From: Deferribacteres bacterium
GTDB lineage: Bacteria; Nitrospirota; Thermodesulfovibrionia; UBA6902
Length of the DNA stretch: 8,344 nucleotides
NCBI GenBank assembly: GCA_013152795.1
Contig: JAADFS010000077.1
Location: 1 to 8,344, forward strand
Direction of reading: 5' to 3'
Below the pieces are notes generated by a model. That model saw only the letters and a list, made by a program, of their open reading frames with translations, searched no databases and was not told where the DNA came from. How positions within the stretch are numbered: the stretch's first letter is position 1; each line of letters starts with the position of its first letter. Shown one piece after another: positions 1-5,612 of the stretch. The position numbers were made by a program, and so were the translations under genes.

Positions 1-28
1 CCTCATTATACCTAACCAGTAATTATAC

Positions 29-142
29 GATTTTCGGATATTTACGATAATATACCCGAAAAATCCAGGAATTCACAAGAATTTTTTGATCTTATAGACT
101 ATTTAATCGGCTATCATACATTTTGTAATGATATCCGAAAAT
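29..142. repeat. Inverted-repeat cluster around ATTTTCGGATAT
   Basis: The 12-mer ATTTTCGGATAT at 30-41 has an exact reverse complement, ATATCCGAAAAT, at 131-142, 89 bases away. A third, imperfect copy in the same orientation as the second (CCGAAAAATC at 56-65) can pair with GATTTTCGG at 29-37 with one bulge, giving a local hairpin. The set could be an operator for a dimeric regulator, a transcript end of an upstream gene, or a remnant of a mobile repeat. The exact match is seen in the sequence; any function is a guess. Confidence 0.45.
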
Positions 143-204
143 GGGGGATTTCTTCATGATCAATATTCCTGAGGATAAATGGTTCACCTGTTAATAAAAG
201 AATT

Positions 205-232
205 CAGGAGTCAGGAGCCAAGAGCCAGAATG
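205..232 (+). repeat. Heptamer array 1 (CAGGAGT type)
   Basis: Four consecutive 7-base units: CAGGAGT, CAGGAGC, CAAGAGC and CAGAATG, totalling 28 bases. The array sits in the noncoding leader. Its period and its GGRNNCA-like pattern match the two arrays at 921-948 and 1122-1149, so the three look like members of one dispersed short-repeat family. Confidence 0.6.
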
Positions 233-530
233 AAAAGAACGTGTTCAGGACTTGACAGTACGGCATGAAAGCGTATCGATCAGACACCGGGATGCCTTCC
301 CGGATGTTAAGCTCAGCCCCCTGCCCCTTACCGGAACTTGCTAAATTAATGAGCACTGTGTTCAAATGTTGACCGTTTTTCGGTGTCCCTCTCCTGAAAC
401 TCCACTTTTTTAAAGGGTTTTCCCGCCTTTTTCGCGGCACGGATATTGCAACTCCCTTTTCCGCTACAGATATATCTTTTTTACGGAAATCTTTGCGCCT
501 TATTCTTAAGCTGCAAAAATTACAACACGT

Positions 531-536
531 AGGAAG
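531..536 (+). promoter_or_regulatory. Ribosome binding site for the TTG-start cytochrome c
   Basis: AGGAAG lies 5 bases before the TTG at 542. An in-frame TAG at 530-532 overlaps it, so the reading frame cannot begin further upstream. No in-frame ATG occurs before codon 70, so this site decides the TTG start. Confidence 0.6.
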
Positions 537-541
537 CTTAC

Positions 542-916
542 TTGAAGAACTCTGTTATCTTTTTTGTGGCCCTTGTTTTTACTGTCGGGTGGCCGCTGTA
601 TGCCGCGGCAAAGGAAAAACCTTCTCCCGCCGGAGGTGAAAAACTCTACAGGCGCTACTGTTCGCCGTGCCATGGAACAAGGGGAGACGGCAGGGGCTTT
701 AATGCAAAAAACCTCGACCCCCGGCCCGCAAACCACACTGACGCGGAGATGATGAGCACGAGAACGGACAGGGACCTGTATGACGTGATTTACGGCGGAG
801 GCAGGTCTGTGGGTAAATCAACCCTCATGCCTCCGTGGGGGCGGAATTTCAGCAAGGCGGAGATTGACTCCCTTGTCTTATACCTCAGAAAGCTCTGCGG
901 GTGCAGGGGATTGTAA
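542..916 (+). CDS. Small periplasmic monohaem cytochrome c (class I)
   Basis: A 124-residue secreted c-type cytochrome, likely a soluble periplasmic electron carrier. Residues 1-23 form a Sec-type signal peptide with a hydrophobic core (about 5-20) and an AAA cleavage region. The single haem motif CSPCH is at residues 40-44, and Met96 in the sequence LMPPW is the expected distal haem ligand. This CxxCH-to-Met layout and the length fit the class I cytochrome c family. The start is TTG, chosen because of the AGGAAG site just upstream, an upstream in-frame stop and the intact signal peptide. The extreme C terminus (LCGCRGL) is partly encoded by a GGGTGCA word that recurs in the repeat array just downstream, so the last residues may derive from the repeat. 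A 336-base spacer separates it from the Aio-like genes, so co-transcription is plausible but not shown. Small c-type cytochromes are common partners of Aio-type enzymes, which is the inferred role here. Confidence 0.87.
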   Translation: MKNSVIFFVALVFTVGWPLYAAAKEKPSPAGGEKLYRRYCSPCHGTRGDGRGFNAKNLDPRPANHTDAEMMSTRTDRDLYDVIYGGGRSVGKSTLMPPWGRNFSKAEIDSLVLYLRKLCGCRGL

Positions 917-920
917 GTAA

Positions 921-948
921 GGGTGCAGGGTTCAGGGGACAGGGTGCA
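921..948 (+). repeat. Heptamer array 2 (GGGTGCA type)
   Basis: Four tandem 7-base units: GGGTGCA, GGGTTCA, GGGGACA and GGGTGCA. One further GGGTGCA at 899-905 lies inside the end of the cytochrome c gene but is one base out of phase with the array. Same unit length and total length as the arrays at 205-232 and 1122-1149. Confidence 0.65.
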
Positions 949-952
949 GGGG

Positions 953-969
953 TATAAGGCTATGGGATG
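953..969 (+). repeat. Direct repeat, copy 1
   Basis: TATAAGGCTATGGGATG matches the second copy at 1155-1171 in 15 of 17 bases. It lies just after heptamer array 2, and the second copy lies just after heptamer array 3, so array plus word appears to be duplicated as a composite. Confidence 0.5.
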
Positions 970-1003
970 CCGGCAATAGATATGTCTTTGTTGCAGGATT
1001 TAG

Positions 1004-1045
1004 CCGATTGTATAACTCCCCCCGGCTAAGGGGGAGGATAATCGG
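1004..1045. repeat. Two-stage hairpin in the spacer
   Basis: CTCCCCC at 1016-1022 pairs with GGGGGAG at 1030-1036 around a 7-base loop. CCGATT at 1004-1009 pairs with AATCGG at 1040-1045 outside it, with an asymmetric internal loop between the stems. No T-run follows on either side, so it is not a standard intrinsic terminator. It resembles a dispersed palindromic repeat or an mRNA-stabilising or processing structure. Confidence 0.45.
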
Positions 1046-1121
1046 TTACAACTGTACGGATTGCTTATAGAAAGGGGGGGTAAATGCAAAGCCGGTCCGG
1101 AAATGCGGGCGGGAGAGTTCC

Positions 1122-1149
1122 GGGTTGCGAGTTGCGGGTTGCGGGTTCA
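1122..1149 (+). repeat. Heptamer array 3 (GGGTTGC type)
   Basis: Four tandem 7-base units: GGGTTGC, GAGTTGC, GGGTTGC and GGGTTCA. It is the third array in the window with 7-base period and 28-base length, and sits about 100 bases before the AioB-like gene. Confidence 0.65.
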
Positions 1150-1154
1150 ACGGC

Positions 1155-1171
1155 TATAAGGCGATGGGGTG
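1155..1171 (+). repeat. Direct repeat, copy 2
   Basis: TATAAGGCGATGGGGTG matches 953-969 in 15 of 17 bases and, like that copy, follows directly on a heptamer array. Confidence 0.5.
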
Positions 1172-1252
1172 ACTGAAGGTATTGCAGATAAAGCTTTCCC
1201 GGTATGTTTTACCACTGTAAGGTCAATAATCTAAAAAGGAGGCTGAGCACTT

Positions 1253-1798
1253 ATGAATGACATTAAAGAGAAACAATCTTCCGGTGAAGGGTGTGTGAGT
1301 CGCCGTAAACTCCTTAAGACAGCAGGCTGTGCGGGTGCCGCCGCCCTGCTCATAGGCGGGCTGGCCGGCAAAGCCGCTGCTTCATCAAAGTACAGGGTTT
1401 ATCCGCAGGTGAAGGTTGCCAACATGAGGGACCTGCGGACAGGGAGGCCGGTGAAATTCGACTATCCGCTGGTGGGGAGGAAGAATATCCACCTCGGGTG
1501 CAGTGTGGAGAGCGGAGTAGGGCCGAACAGGAGCATAGTGGCCTACAGCATGTTCTGCAGCCACCTTGGGTGCGGCGTTGAGATGGACTGGGAAAAGGGC
1601 ATGATGATCTGCGAGTGCCACCAGAGCGTATATGACCCCAAGAGGAGCGGACGCGTGGTGGAAGGCCCCGCGCCCACGAACCTTCCCATGGTGAGCCTGG
1701 AGGTGGACGGCTCAACAGGGGATATCTATGCCGTGGGTGTTGCCGGACTGATATACGGCCTGAGGAACAATCTGCTGGACGGAGAGGAGGTAAGATAG
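1253..1798 (+). CDS. AioB-like Rieske 2Fe-2S subunit, Tat-exported
   Basis: A 181-residue Rieske protein of the arsenite oxidase small-subunit family, expected to carry electrons from the molybdenum subunit to or from a cytochrome. A twin-arginine signal is clear: SRRKLLK at residues 16-22 followed by a hydrophobic, Ala/Gly-rich stretch to about residue 45. The cluster motifs are CSHLGC (Cys102, His104) and CECH (Cys120, His123). Cys107 and Cys122 are placed for the usual Rieske disulfide. AioB hallmarks outside the cluster are a GVGPN..IVAYS segment before the first motif and a NLP...AVGV.GLIYG segment near the C terminus. The usual CHGS is CHQS here. The start is supported by AAGGAGG ten bases upstream. 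The gene is one base from the molybdopterin subunit, in the B-then-A order of aio operons. The iodate reductase small subunit IdrB is an alternative within the same family. Family assignment is firm; the physiological reaction is not. Confidence 0.88.
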   Translation: MNDIKEKQSSGEGCVSRRKLLKTAGCAGAAALLIGGLAGKAAASSKYRVYPQVKVANMRDLRTGRPVKFDYPLVGRKNIHLGCSVESGVGPNRSIVAYSMFCSHLGCGVEMDWEKGMMICECHQSVYDPKRSGRVVEGPAPTNLPMVSLEVDGSTGDIYAVGVAGLIYGLRNNLLDGEEVR

Positions 1799-1799
1799 G

Positions 1800-4154
1800 A
1801 TGACTCATAACAAGAAACTTTCACGCAGGGACTTACTGAAGATTTCAGCGGCAGGAGCGGCCGGGGTGTGCGTGCTGAGCAACGGCGTACCTGCCTTTGC
1901 AGCCGATAGGTTTCCTGAGGCCAGGGCCACGGAGTTTGTCGAACTGCCCCCGAAAAACGCGGAGACTTATGAGACGGCCTGCCGTTACTGTCATGTAATG
2001 TGCGGCTACAAGGTATATATATGGCCCAAGGGCACGGGCCGCAAACCCGAAAGGGAGAGATTCTATCCTGTTGAGAAGATGAGGGGGGACTGGCCGAACA
2101 CTGTATTCACCATTGAGGCCGTAAAAAAGGGCAGGGCCGTAAACATCATGGTGGTGCCGGACCAGAACGACATTGCCAGCAAGTCAAACTACTCTGTCAG
2201 GGGGGCATTCAATGCGCAGAGCCTGTATTCCGAAAAACTCCCCACGAGGATACGCCTCAAAAAACCCATGATCCGCAGAAACGGCAAGGGAAGCCCCCTG
2301 GTGGAGGTGTCCTGGGATGAGGCCATAGCCTTCTGCGCGGATAACTTCCAGAGGGTCATCGACAGGTACGGACCTGACGCGGTAGGCGTGGTTTACGGGG
2401 ACTGGGGCTATCTCCAGAACAGCAACGCCATCCTTACATGGCTCTTTAAGGGGATTAAATCCAGCACACTCGCGGGCAACGGCTACCTGTTCTGGGGTGA
2501 CGAGAGCGCGGGCCTTGCGGATATCGTGGGCTCCGGCACGCGCTCGTTTACAGTGGAGGACTTTGACACCACAAAGCTCCTGTTCCTTGCAGGCAAGAAC
2601 CTGAAGGACACGGGCTCCTCATGGTACTACCGCGCCCTGACTTCAGGCGGCCTGAACAACGGGGACATGAAGCTCATCTTCGTGGATCCGAGGAGGGTCC
2701 AGATGGCCGAGGATGCCGAGCGCAGCGGCGGGCTCTTCCTGCAGATCAGACCGGGCACGGATGCAATCCTCGGGGCCTCGCTCATGCATGAGATCGTTAA
2801 AAACGACATGTACGACAAGTACTTTGTCAAGAGATACACAACCGGTTTCAGCACCCTGAGAAAGACTGTGCTGAACAGGAGGTTCGCCCCTGAAAACGCA
2901 GCCAAAATCACGGGGATCCCCGCCGGCAAGATACGGGCCGCGGCAGAGATGCTGGCAAGGTACAAGGGGCAGACAATGGTCCTGTTTGAGAAGGGGATCA
3001 TGCACCAGGTGGTCGGGTATGAAAACGAGGTGGCCTACAGCGCCATGGGGATTATCCTCGGCAATGCCGGCAAGCCCGGGGCCTGCACATCCAGGGCAGG
3101 CGGACACCCGCGCGGAACGTGGGCCGACCCCTCGGTGCCCAATAAGGCAAGCTCCATGAGGAGCGTGTGCGAAAAGATAGACAAGGGGGAAGTCAAGGCA
3201 CTCTGGGCGTTTATCACCAATCTCTACGTGCAGTTCCCCAACCAGAGGAAATACCGCCCGAAATACGACAAACTCTTCCTTGTTGTAAACGAGATATACC
3301 CGACCGAGACCACACAGCGCGCGGATGTGGTCTTCCCTGCTGCAACCTGGGGTGAATGGGGCACCATACAGGCAAGTGAGGACAGGAGGATCCACCTGCA
3401 GCAGGGCTTTATGGAGCCGCCGGGGGAGGCAAAGCCCGACTGGTGGATCGTGGCGAAGCTGGCCCGGAAAATGGGCCTGTCAGGCTTTGACTGGAAGCAT
3501 GAAAAGGATATTTACGATGAGGTCAGGGCAAGGACAAAGGGTTCATTTACCAGCGACATCTCGGAGATCACGTGGAGCGACCTTGAAAAGGCGGGCACCT
3601 CAGGCGTGCAGTTCCCCAGGGTCAACCGCAGGAGCATATCCCGCCTCTACTCCCCGGAGACAGAGGCGGTGATGGGGAAACGCTTTGCCACCAGGGACGG
3701 AAAGGCGCACCTCGCCCCCGTCAAGGTCCTGGCAAAGCTGGATCCGTACAATCATCCCCTGAGGGAGAAGCTCAGCAGCAGGTATCCGCTCTGGATGGTC
3801 ATGCACCGCGCAAATGAAAACTGGAATACCGGATACAACTTCTACAGCAACGGCAGGAACATACCGCTGACCCCGAACCTCTATGAACGGATACCGGAAC
3901 AGCCGGTCAGCATTAATCCGCGGGATGCAAAGGCCCTGGGCATCAAGAGCGGCGACCGCGTGGTTGTAAGCTCCAGGAACGGCAGCTTCACAGGGGTCGC
4001 CAGGGTGGAGGATGTATGCGCCCCCGGTGTGGTGGACGTAATCTCCCTTTACCCCAAGGGTGAGTCCACACCGAACATGGTGACCAGTGAAAAGGCTGAC
4101 CCCAAGCTGGCTGAATGGGACAGGATTGTTCCGGTTAATATTACAAAGGTGTAG
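1800..4154 (+). CDS. AioA-like molybdopterin oxidoreductase, catalytic subunit
   Basis: A 784-residue DMSO-reductase-superfamily enzyme closest in pattern to the arsenite oxidase large subunit. It has its own Tat signal (SRRDLLK, residues 8-14; cleavage region near AFAAD, 32-36), whereas canonical AioA is exported with AioB. The iron-sulfur motif is CRYCHVMC (Cys61, Cys64, Cys68), and Ser132 in SVRG takes the place of the fourth cysteine, as in the 3Fe-4S site of AioA. Other Aio-like segments are NIMVVPD (115-121), FVDPR (294-298), EKGI (397-400), RAGGH (432-436), GFDWK near the start of the C-terminal third, and DGKAHL. Arg432 and His436 match the Arg/His pair of the arsenite site. The other pocket His appears replaced by Gly or Ala near residues 225-228, while Glu235 may stand for the pocket Glu. 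GGAGAGGAGG at 1781-1790 supports the start. IdrA-type iodate reductase or an undescribed substrate are alternatives. ArxA is less likely because its partner is a multi-cluster ferredoxin-type protein, not a Rieske protein. Confidence 0.88.
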   Translation: MTHNKKLSRRDLLKISAAGAAGVCVLSNGVPAFAADRFPEARATEFVELPPKNAETYETACRYCHVMCGYKVYIWPKGTGRKPERERFYPVEKMRGDWPNTVFTIEAVKKGRAVNIMVVPDQNDIASKSNYSVRGAFNAQSLYSEKLPTRIRLKKPMIRRNGKGSPLVEVSWDEAIAFCADNFQRVIDRYGPDAVGVVYGDWGYLQNSNAILTWLFKGIKSSTLAGNGYLFWGDESAGLADIVGSGTRSFTVEDFDTTKLLFLAGKNLKDTGSSWYYRALTSGGLNNGDMKLIFVDPRRVQMAEDAERSGGLFLQIRPGTDAILGASLMHEIVKNDMYDKYFVKRYTTGFSTLRKTVLNRRFAPENAAKITGIPAGKIRAAAEMLARYKGQTMVLFEKGIMHQVVGYENEVAYSAMGIILGNAGKPGACTSRAGGHPRGTWADPSVPNKASSMRSVCEKIDKGEVKALWAFITNLYVQFPNQRKYRPKYDKLFLVVNEIYPTETTQRADVVFPAATWGEWGTIQASEDRRIHLQQGFMEPPGEAKPDWWIVAKLARKMGLSGFDWKHEKDIYDEVRARTKGSFTSDISEITWSDLEKAGTSGVQFPRVNRRSISRLYSPETEAVMGKRFATRDGKAHLAPVKVLAKLDPYNHPLREKLSSRYPLWMVMHRANENWNTGYNFYSNGRNIPLTPNLYERIPEQPVSINPRDAKALGIKSGDRVVVSSRNGSFTGVARVEDVCAPGVVDVISLYPKGESTPNMVTSEKADPKLAEWDRIVPVNITKV

Positions 4155-4313
4155 GCAAAGGGCAATAGGTTTCTATCGCCCCCTCCCCCTGACCCCCTCC
4201 CGCCAGGGGAGGGGGAACCTGACAGAGGGTTCCTCTGTGGCGAGGCAGCATACCTCTGTCCCCTCCCCCTTGAGGGGGGAGGGTCAGGGAGGGGGTGGCC
4301 GGAGAAGGGTCTC
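4155..4313. repeat. Inverted palindromic repeat pair (REP/BIME-like) in the operon
   Basis: The spacer is almost filled by two inverted copies of one GC-rich repeat, about 4179-4230 and 4251-4297. Each folds into a perfect 9-bp hairpin: CCCCCTCCC 4193-4201 with GGGAGGGGG 4207-4215, and CCCTCCCCC 4261-4269 with GGGGGAGGG 4275-4283. Between them ACAGAGG (4222-4228) can pair with either CCTCTGT at 4232-4238 or the second CCTCTGT at 4253-4259, so two folds compete. No T-run follows. The repeat ends just before the GGAG (4301-4304) that serves the Rieske gene. C-rich and G-rich palindromes of this style are common dispersed repeats in proteobacterial and related genomes. Within an operon they often alter mRNA stability or partial termination, which is inference here. 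Confidence 0.75.
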
Positions 4314-4844
4314 ATGGACGTAAGTGCTGATAAACAAAGGATAAATAGGCGCATGTTCCTGAAGATTACGGGGTGGGGCTCTTTTTTCGTCACCATCGGG
4401 ATATTTATCGCGGGCACGGTCAGGTTCTTATTCCCGCGGGTGCTCTTTGAACAGCCCCCGACCTTTAAGATCGGGTTCCCCAAAGACTTTCTGCCCGCTG
4501 TACCGGACATGCGGCAGGGGACCCTCCGGGTGTACGAGCAGTGGAAAAAGGATCACTCGGTCTGGATAGTGAGGGAGGGGAACCGGCTGTATGCCATATA
4601 CGCAAAGTGCACCCACCTGGGCTGCACCCCGAACTGGTTCGCGGATGAGAGGATATTCAAGTGCCCCTGCCACGGCAGCCGGTTTTACAGCAACGGCGTG
4701 AACTTTGCGGGGCCTGCGCCGAGGCCGCTTGACCGGTTCAGGATATTCCTTGCAAGTGACGGCAGGATCACTGTTGATAAAAGCAGGATATACAGATTCA
4801 GGGATTTTGATAAACAGGGGGCGTACCTGTACCTGGAGGTGTAA
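4314..4844 (+). CDS. Membrane-anchored Rieske protein of a b6c/bc-type complex
   Basis: A 176-residue Rieske iron-sulfur protein that would accept electrons from quinol at the Qo site of the cytochrome b encoded next and pass them to a c-type cytochrome. Residues 12-17 (RRMFLK) precede a single hydrophobic segment (about 18-40) that would anchor the protein, as in bc1 and b6f Rieske proteins. The cluster motifs are CTHLGC (Cys99, His101) and CPCHGS (Cys117, His120), with Cys104 and Cys119 for the disulfide. The motif and the length suit a quinol:cytochrome c oxidoreductase Rieske subunit and differ from the AioB-like protein upstream. GGAG at 4301-4304 lies nine bases before the ATG. Only two codons separate its TAA from the cytochrome b start in the same frame. 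Confidence 0.92.
   Translation: MDVSADKQRINRRMFLKITGWGSFFVTIGIFIAGTVRFLFPRVLFEQPPTFKIGFPKDFLPAVPDMRQGTLRVYEQWKKDHSVWIVREGNRLYAIYAKCTHLGCTPNWFADERIFKCPCHGSRFYSNGVNFAGPAPRPLDRFRIFLASDGRITVDKSRIYRFRDFDKQGAYLYLEV
4835..4840 (+). promoter_or_regulatory. Ribosome binding site for the TTG-start cytochrome b
   Basis: GGAGGT inside the last codons of the Rieske gene lies 10 bases before TTG at 4851. The preceding in-frame TAA (4842-4844) excludes an upstream start, and the next in-frame ATG (5034) would remove the N-terminal region and most of the haem c_n helix start. TTG is therefore the best start. Confidence 0.6.
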
Positions 4845-4850
4845 ATCGGA

Positions 4851-5612
4851 TTGAGCAGGAAAAAGAGTCTCTGGAAAAGGATAAGGCGTTCGCAGGTGTG
4901 GAGGTCCATATTCCGCCATGATTACACGGACACCAGGAAAAACAGGATACTTCAGATACGGTCCAACATATTCCTGCATATCCATCCCGCCCGCATACCG
5001 TCGCACGCGGGGAAAATCCGCTTTACGTGGTGCATGGGGGGGATAACATTTTTCCTGTTTATCGTGGAGGTGATCACGGGTATTCTCCTTATGTTTTATT
5101 ACCGGCCGGTCATTGAATACGCCTATCAGGACATGAAATACCTCAGGTTTGACGTGCCGTTCGGGATTATCCTGAGAAATATCCACAGGTGGGCGGCCCA
5201 CTTGATGATAGCCACCATCATGCTCCATATGCTGCGCGTATTCCTTACCGGCTCGTATAAACCCCCGAGAGAGTTCAACTGGGTTGTGGGGGTCAACCTC
5301 CTGGTTATAACCTTTTTGCTGAGTTTTACCGGCTATCTCCTGCCGTGGGACCAGCTTGCATACTGGGCGATAACCGTCGGCGCCAACATGATAAGGGCAA
5401 CGCCGTTTATAGGGCACGAAGGCCCGTTCGCACTGGTTGACAAGTACAATGACATCCGGTTCATGCTCCTGGGAGGAACCGAGATAGGCGCAAACGCGCT
5501 TCTGAGATTCTACGTGCTGCATGTCATTGTGCTGCCACTAACGGCTGCCGTGCTGGTGGGCGTCCATTTCTGGAGGATAAGGAAAGATGGGGGAATATCA
5601 AGACCGTTATGA
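4851..5612 (+). CDS. Cytochrome b6-type subunit (N-terminal half of cytochrome b)
   Basis: A 253-residue integral membrane protein carrying the two b haems of a quinol:cytochrome c oxidoreductase. Four membrane helices are visible at about 58-84, 111-132, 145-165 and 220-241. The haem ligands are His112 and His126 on the second helix and His224 and His239 on the fourth. The 14-residue gap between the last two is the b6-type spacing, one more than in mitochondrial-type cytochrome b. Cys61 in FTWCMGGIT aligns with the cysteine that binds haem c_n covalently in b6f and Firmicute-type complexes. GYLLPWDQ (161-168) is the conserved stretch after helix C. The loop between helices C and D looks about ten residues longer than in plant b6 (around residues 188-201). 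It begins with TTG and overlaps the next gene by 26 bases. Assignment to the cytochrome b family is secure; presence of the extra haem is inferred from the cysteine. Confidence 0.93.
   Translation: MSRKKSLWKRIRRSQVWRSIFRHDYTDTRKNRILQIRSNIFLHIHPARIPSHAGKIRFTWCMGGITFFLFIVEVITGILLMFYYRPVIEYAYQDMKYLRFDVPFGIILRNIHRWAAHLMIATIMLHMLRVFLTGSYKPPREFNWVVGVNLLVITFLLSFTGYLLPWDQLAYWAITVGANMIRATPFIGHEGPFALVDKYNDIRFMLLGGTEIGANALLRFYVLHVIVLPLTAAVLVGVHFWRIRKDGGISRPL

Larger units (their letters stand above)
1..541. other. Gene-free leader region
   Basis: I see no convincing gene here. Bases 1-200 are clearly more AT-rich than the rest of the window and carry inverted repeats (listed separately) plus a weak AATTC/GAATT hairpin at 70-83 followed by T's. 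Bases 205-232 are a heptamer array. A 6-bp hairpin CCGGGA/TCCCGG sits at 287-303. The best sigma70-like match is TTGACA at 252-257 with TATCGA 16 bases later at 274-279. A second weak pair is TTTACG at 480-485 and TATTCT at 501-506. Both are speculative, but the promoter for the downstream genes most probably lies in this region. Confidence 0.5.
917..1252. other. Repeat-rich intergenic spacer
   Basis: No gene is visible in these 336 bases. They hold two heptamer arrays (921-948 and 1122-1149), a 17-base word present twice (953-969 and 1155-1171), and a G/C hairpin with an outer stem (1004-1045). A clear Shine-Dalgarno, AAGGAGG at 1236-1242, lies 10 bases before the ATG at 1253. I see no strong promoter. 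The spacer could separate the cytochrome c gene from the following operon or simply have accumulated repeats. Confidence 0.6.

Noticed and set aside
252..279. TTGACA with TATCGA 16 bases away as a promoter
   Set aside because: The -10 match is poor and it is about 260 bases before the first gene; it is kept only as a remark, not as a feature.
204..440. Minus-strand reading frame of 78 codons in the leader
   Set aside because: It starts at GTG, has only a weak AGGGAG 11 bases upstream, its product has no recognisable motif, and its C-terminal codons run through the heptamer array, which is typical of a chance frame.
1016..1036. G/C hairpin considered as an intrinsic terminator of the cytochrome c gene
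   Set aside because: No T-run follows on either strand, and it lies about 100 bases after the stop codon, so a repeat or processing structure fits better.
205..1149. Heptamer arrays considered as a CRISPR array
   Set aside because: Units are 7 bases and directly adjacent with no spacers, unlike CRISPR repeats.
2643..3395. Minus-strand frame of 250 codons inside the molybdopterin gene
   Set aside because: Shadow of the AioA-like coding sequence with no independent motif; the plus-strand protein shows conserved family residues across the same stretch.
1800..4154. Assignment of the large subunit as ArxA or a proven arsenite oxidase
   Set aside because: ArxA pairs with a four-cluster iron-sulfur protein, not a Rieske subunit, and the arsenite pocket appears changed, so only an AioA-like family call is justified.
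4428..5522. Minus-strand frame of 364 codons opposite the Rieske and cytochrome b6 genes
   Set aside because: It is antisense to two firmly identified proteins. Its product is Pro/Arg/His-rich with no domain, as expected from codon bias on the opposite strand.
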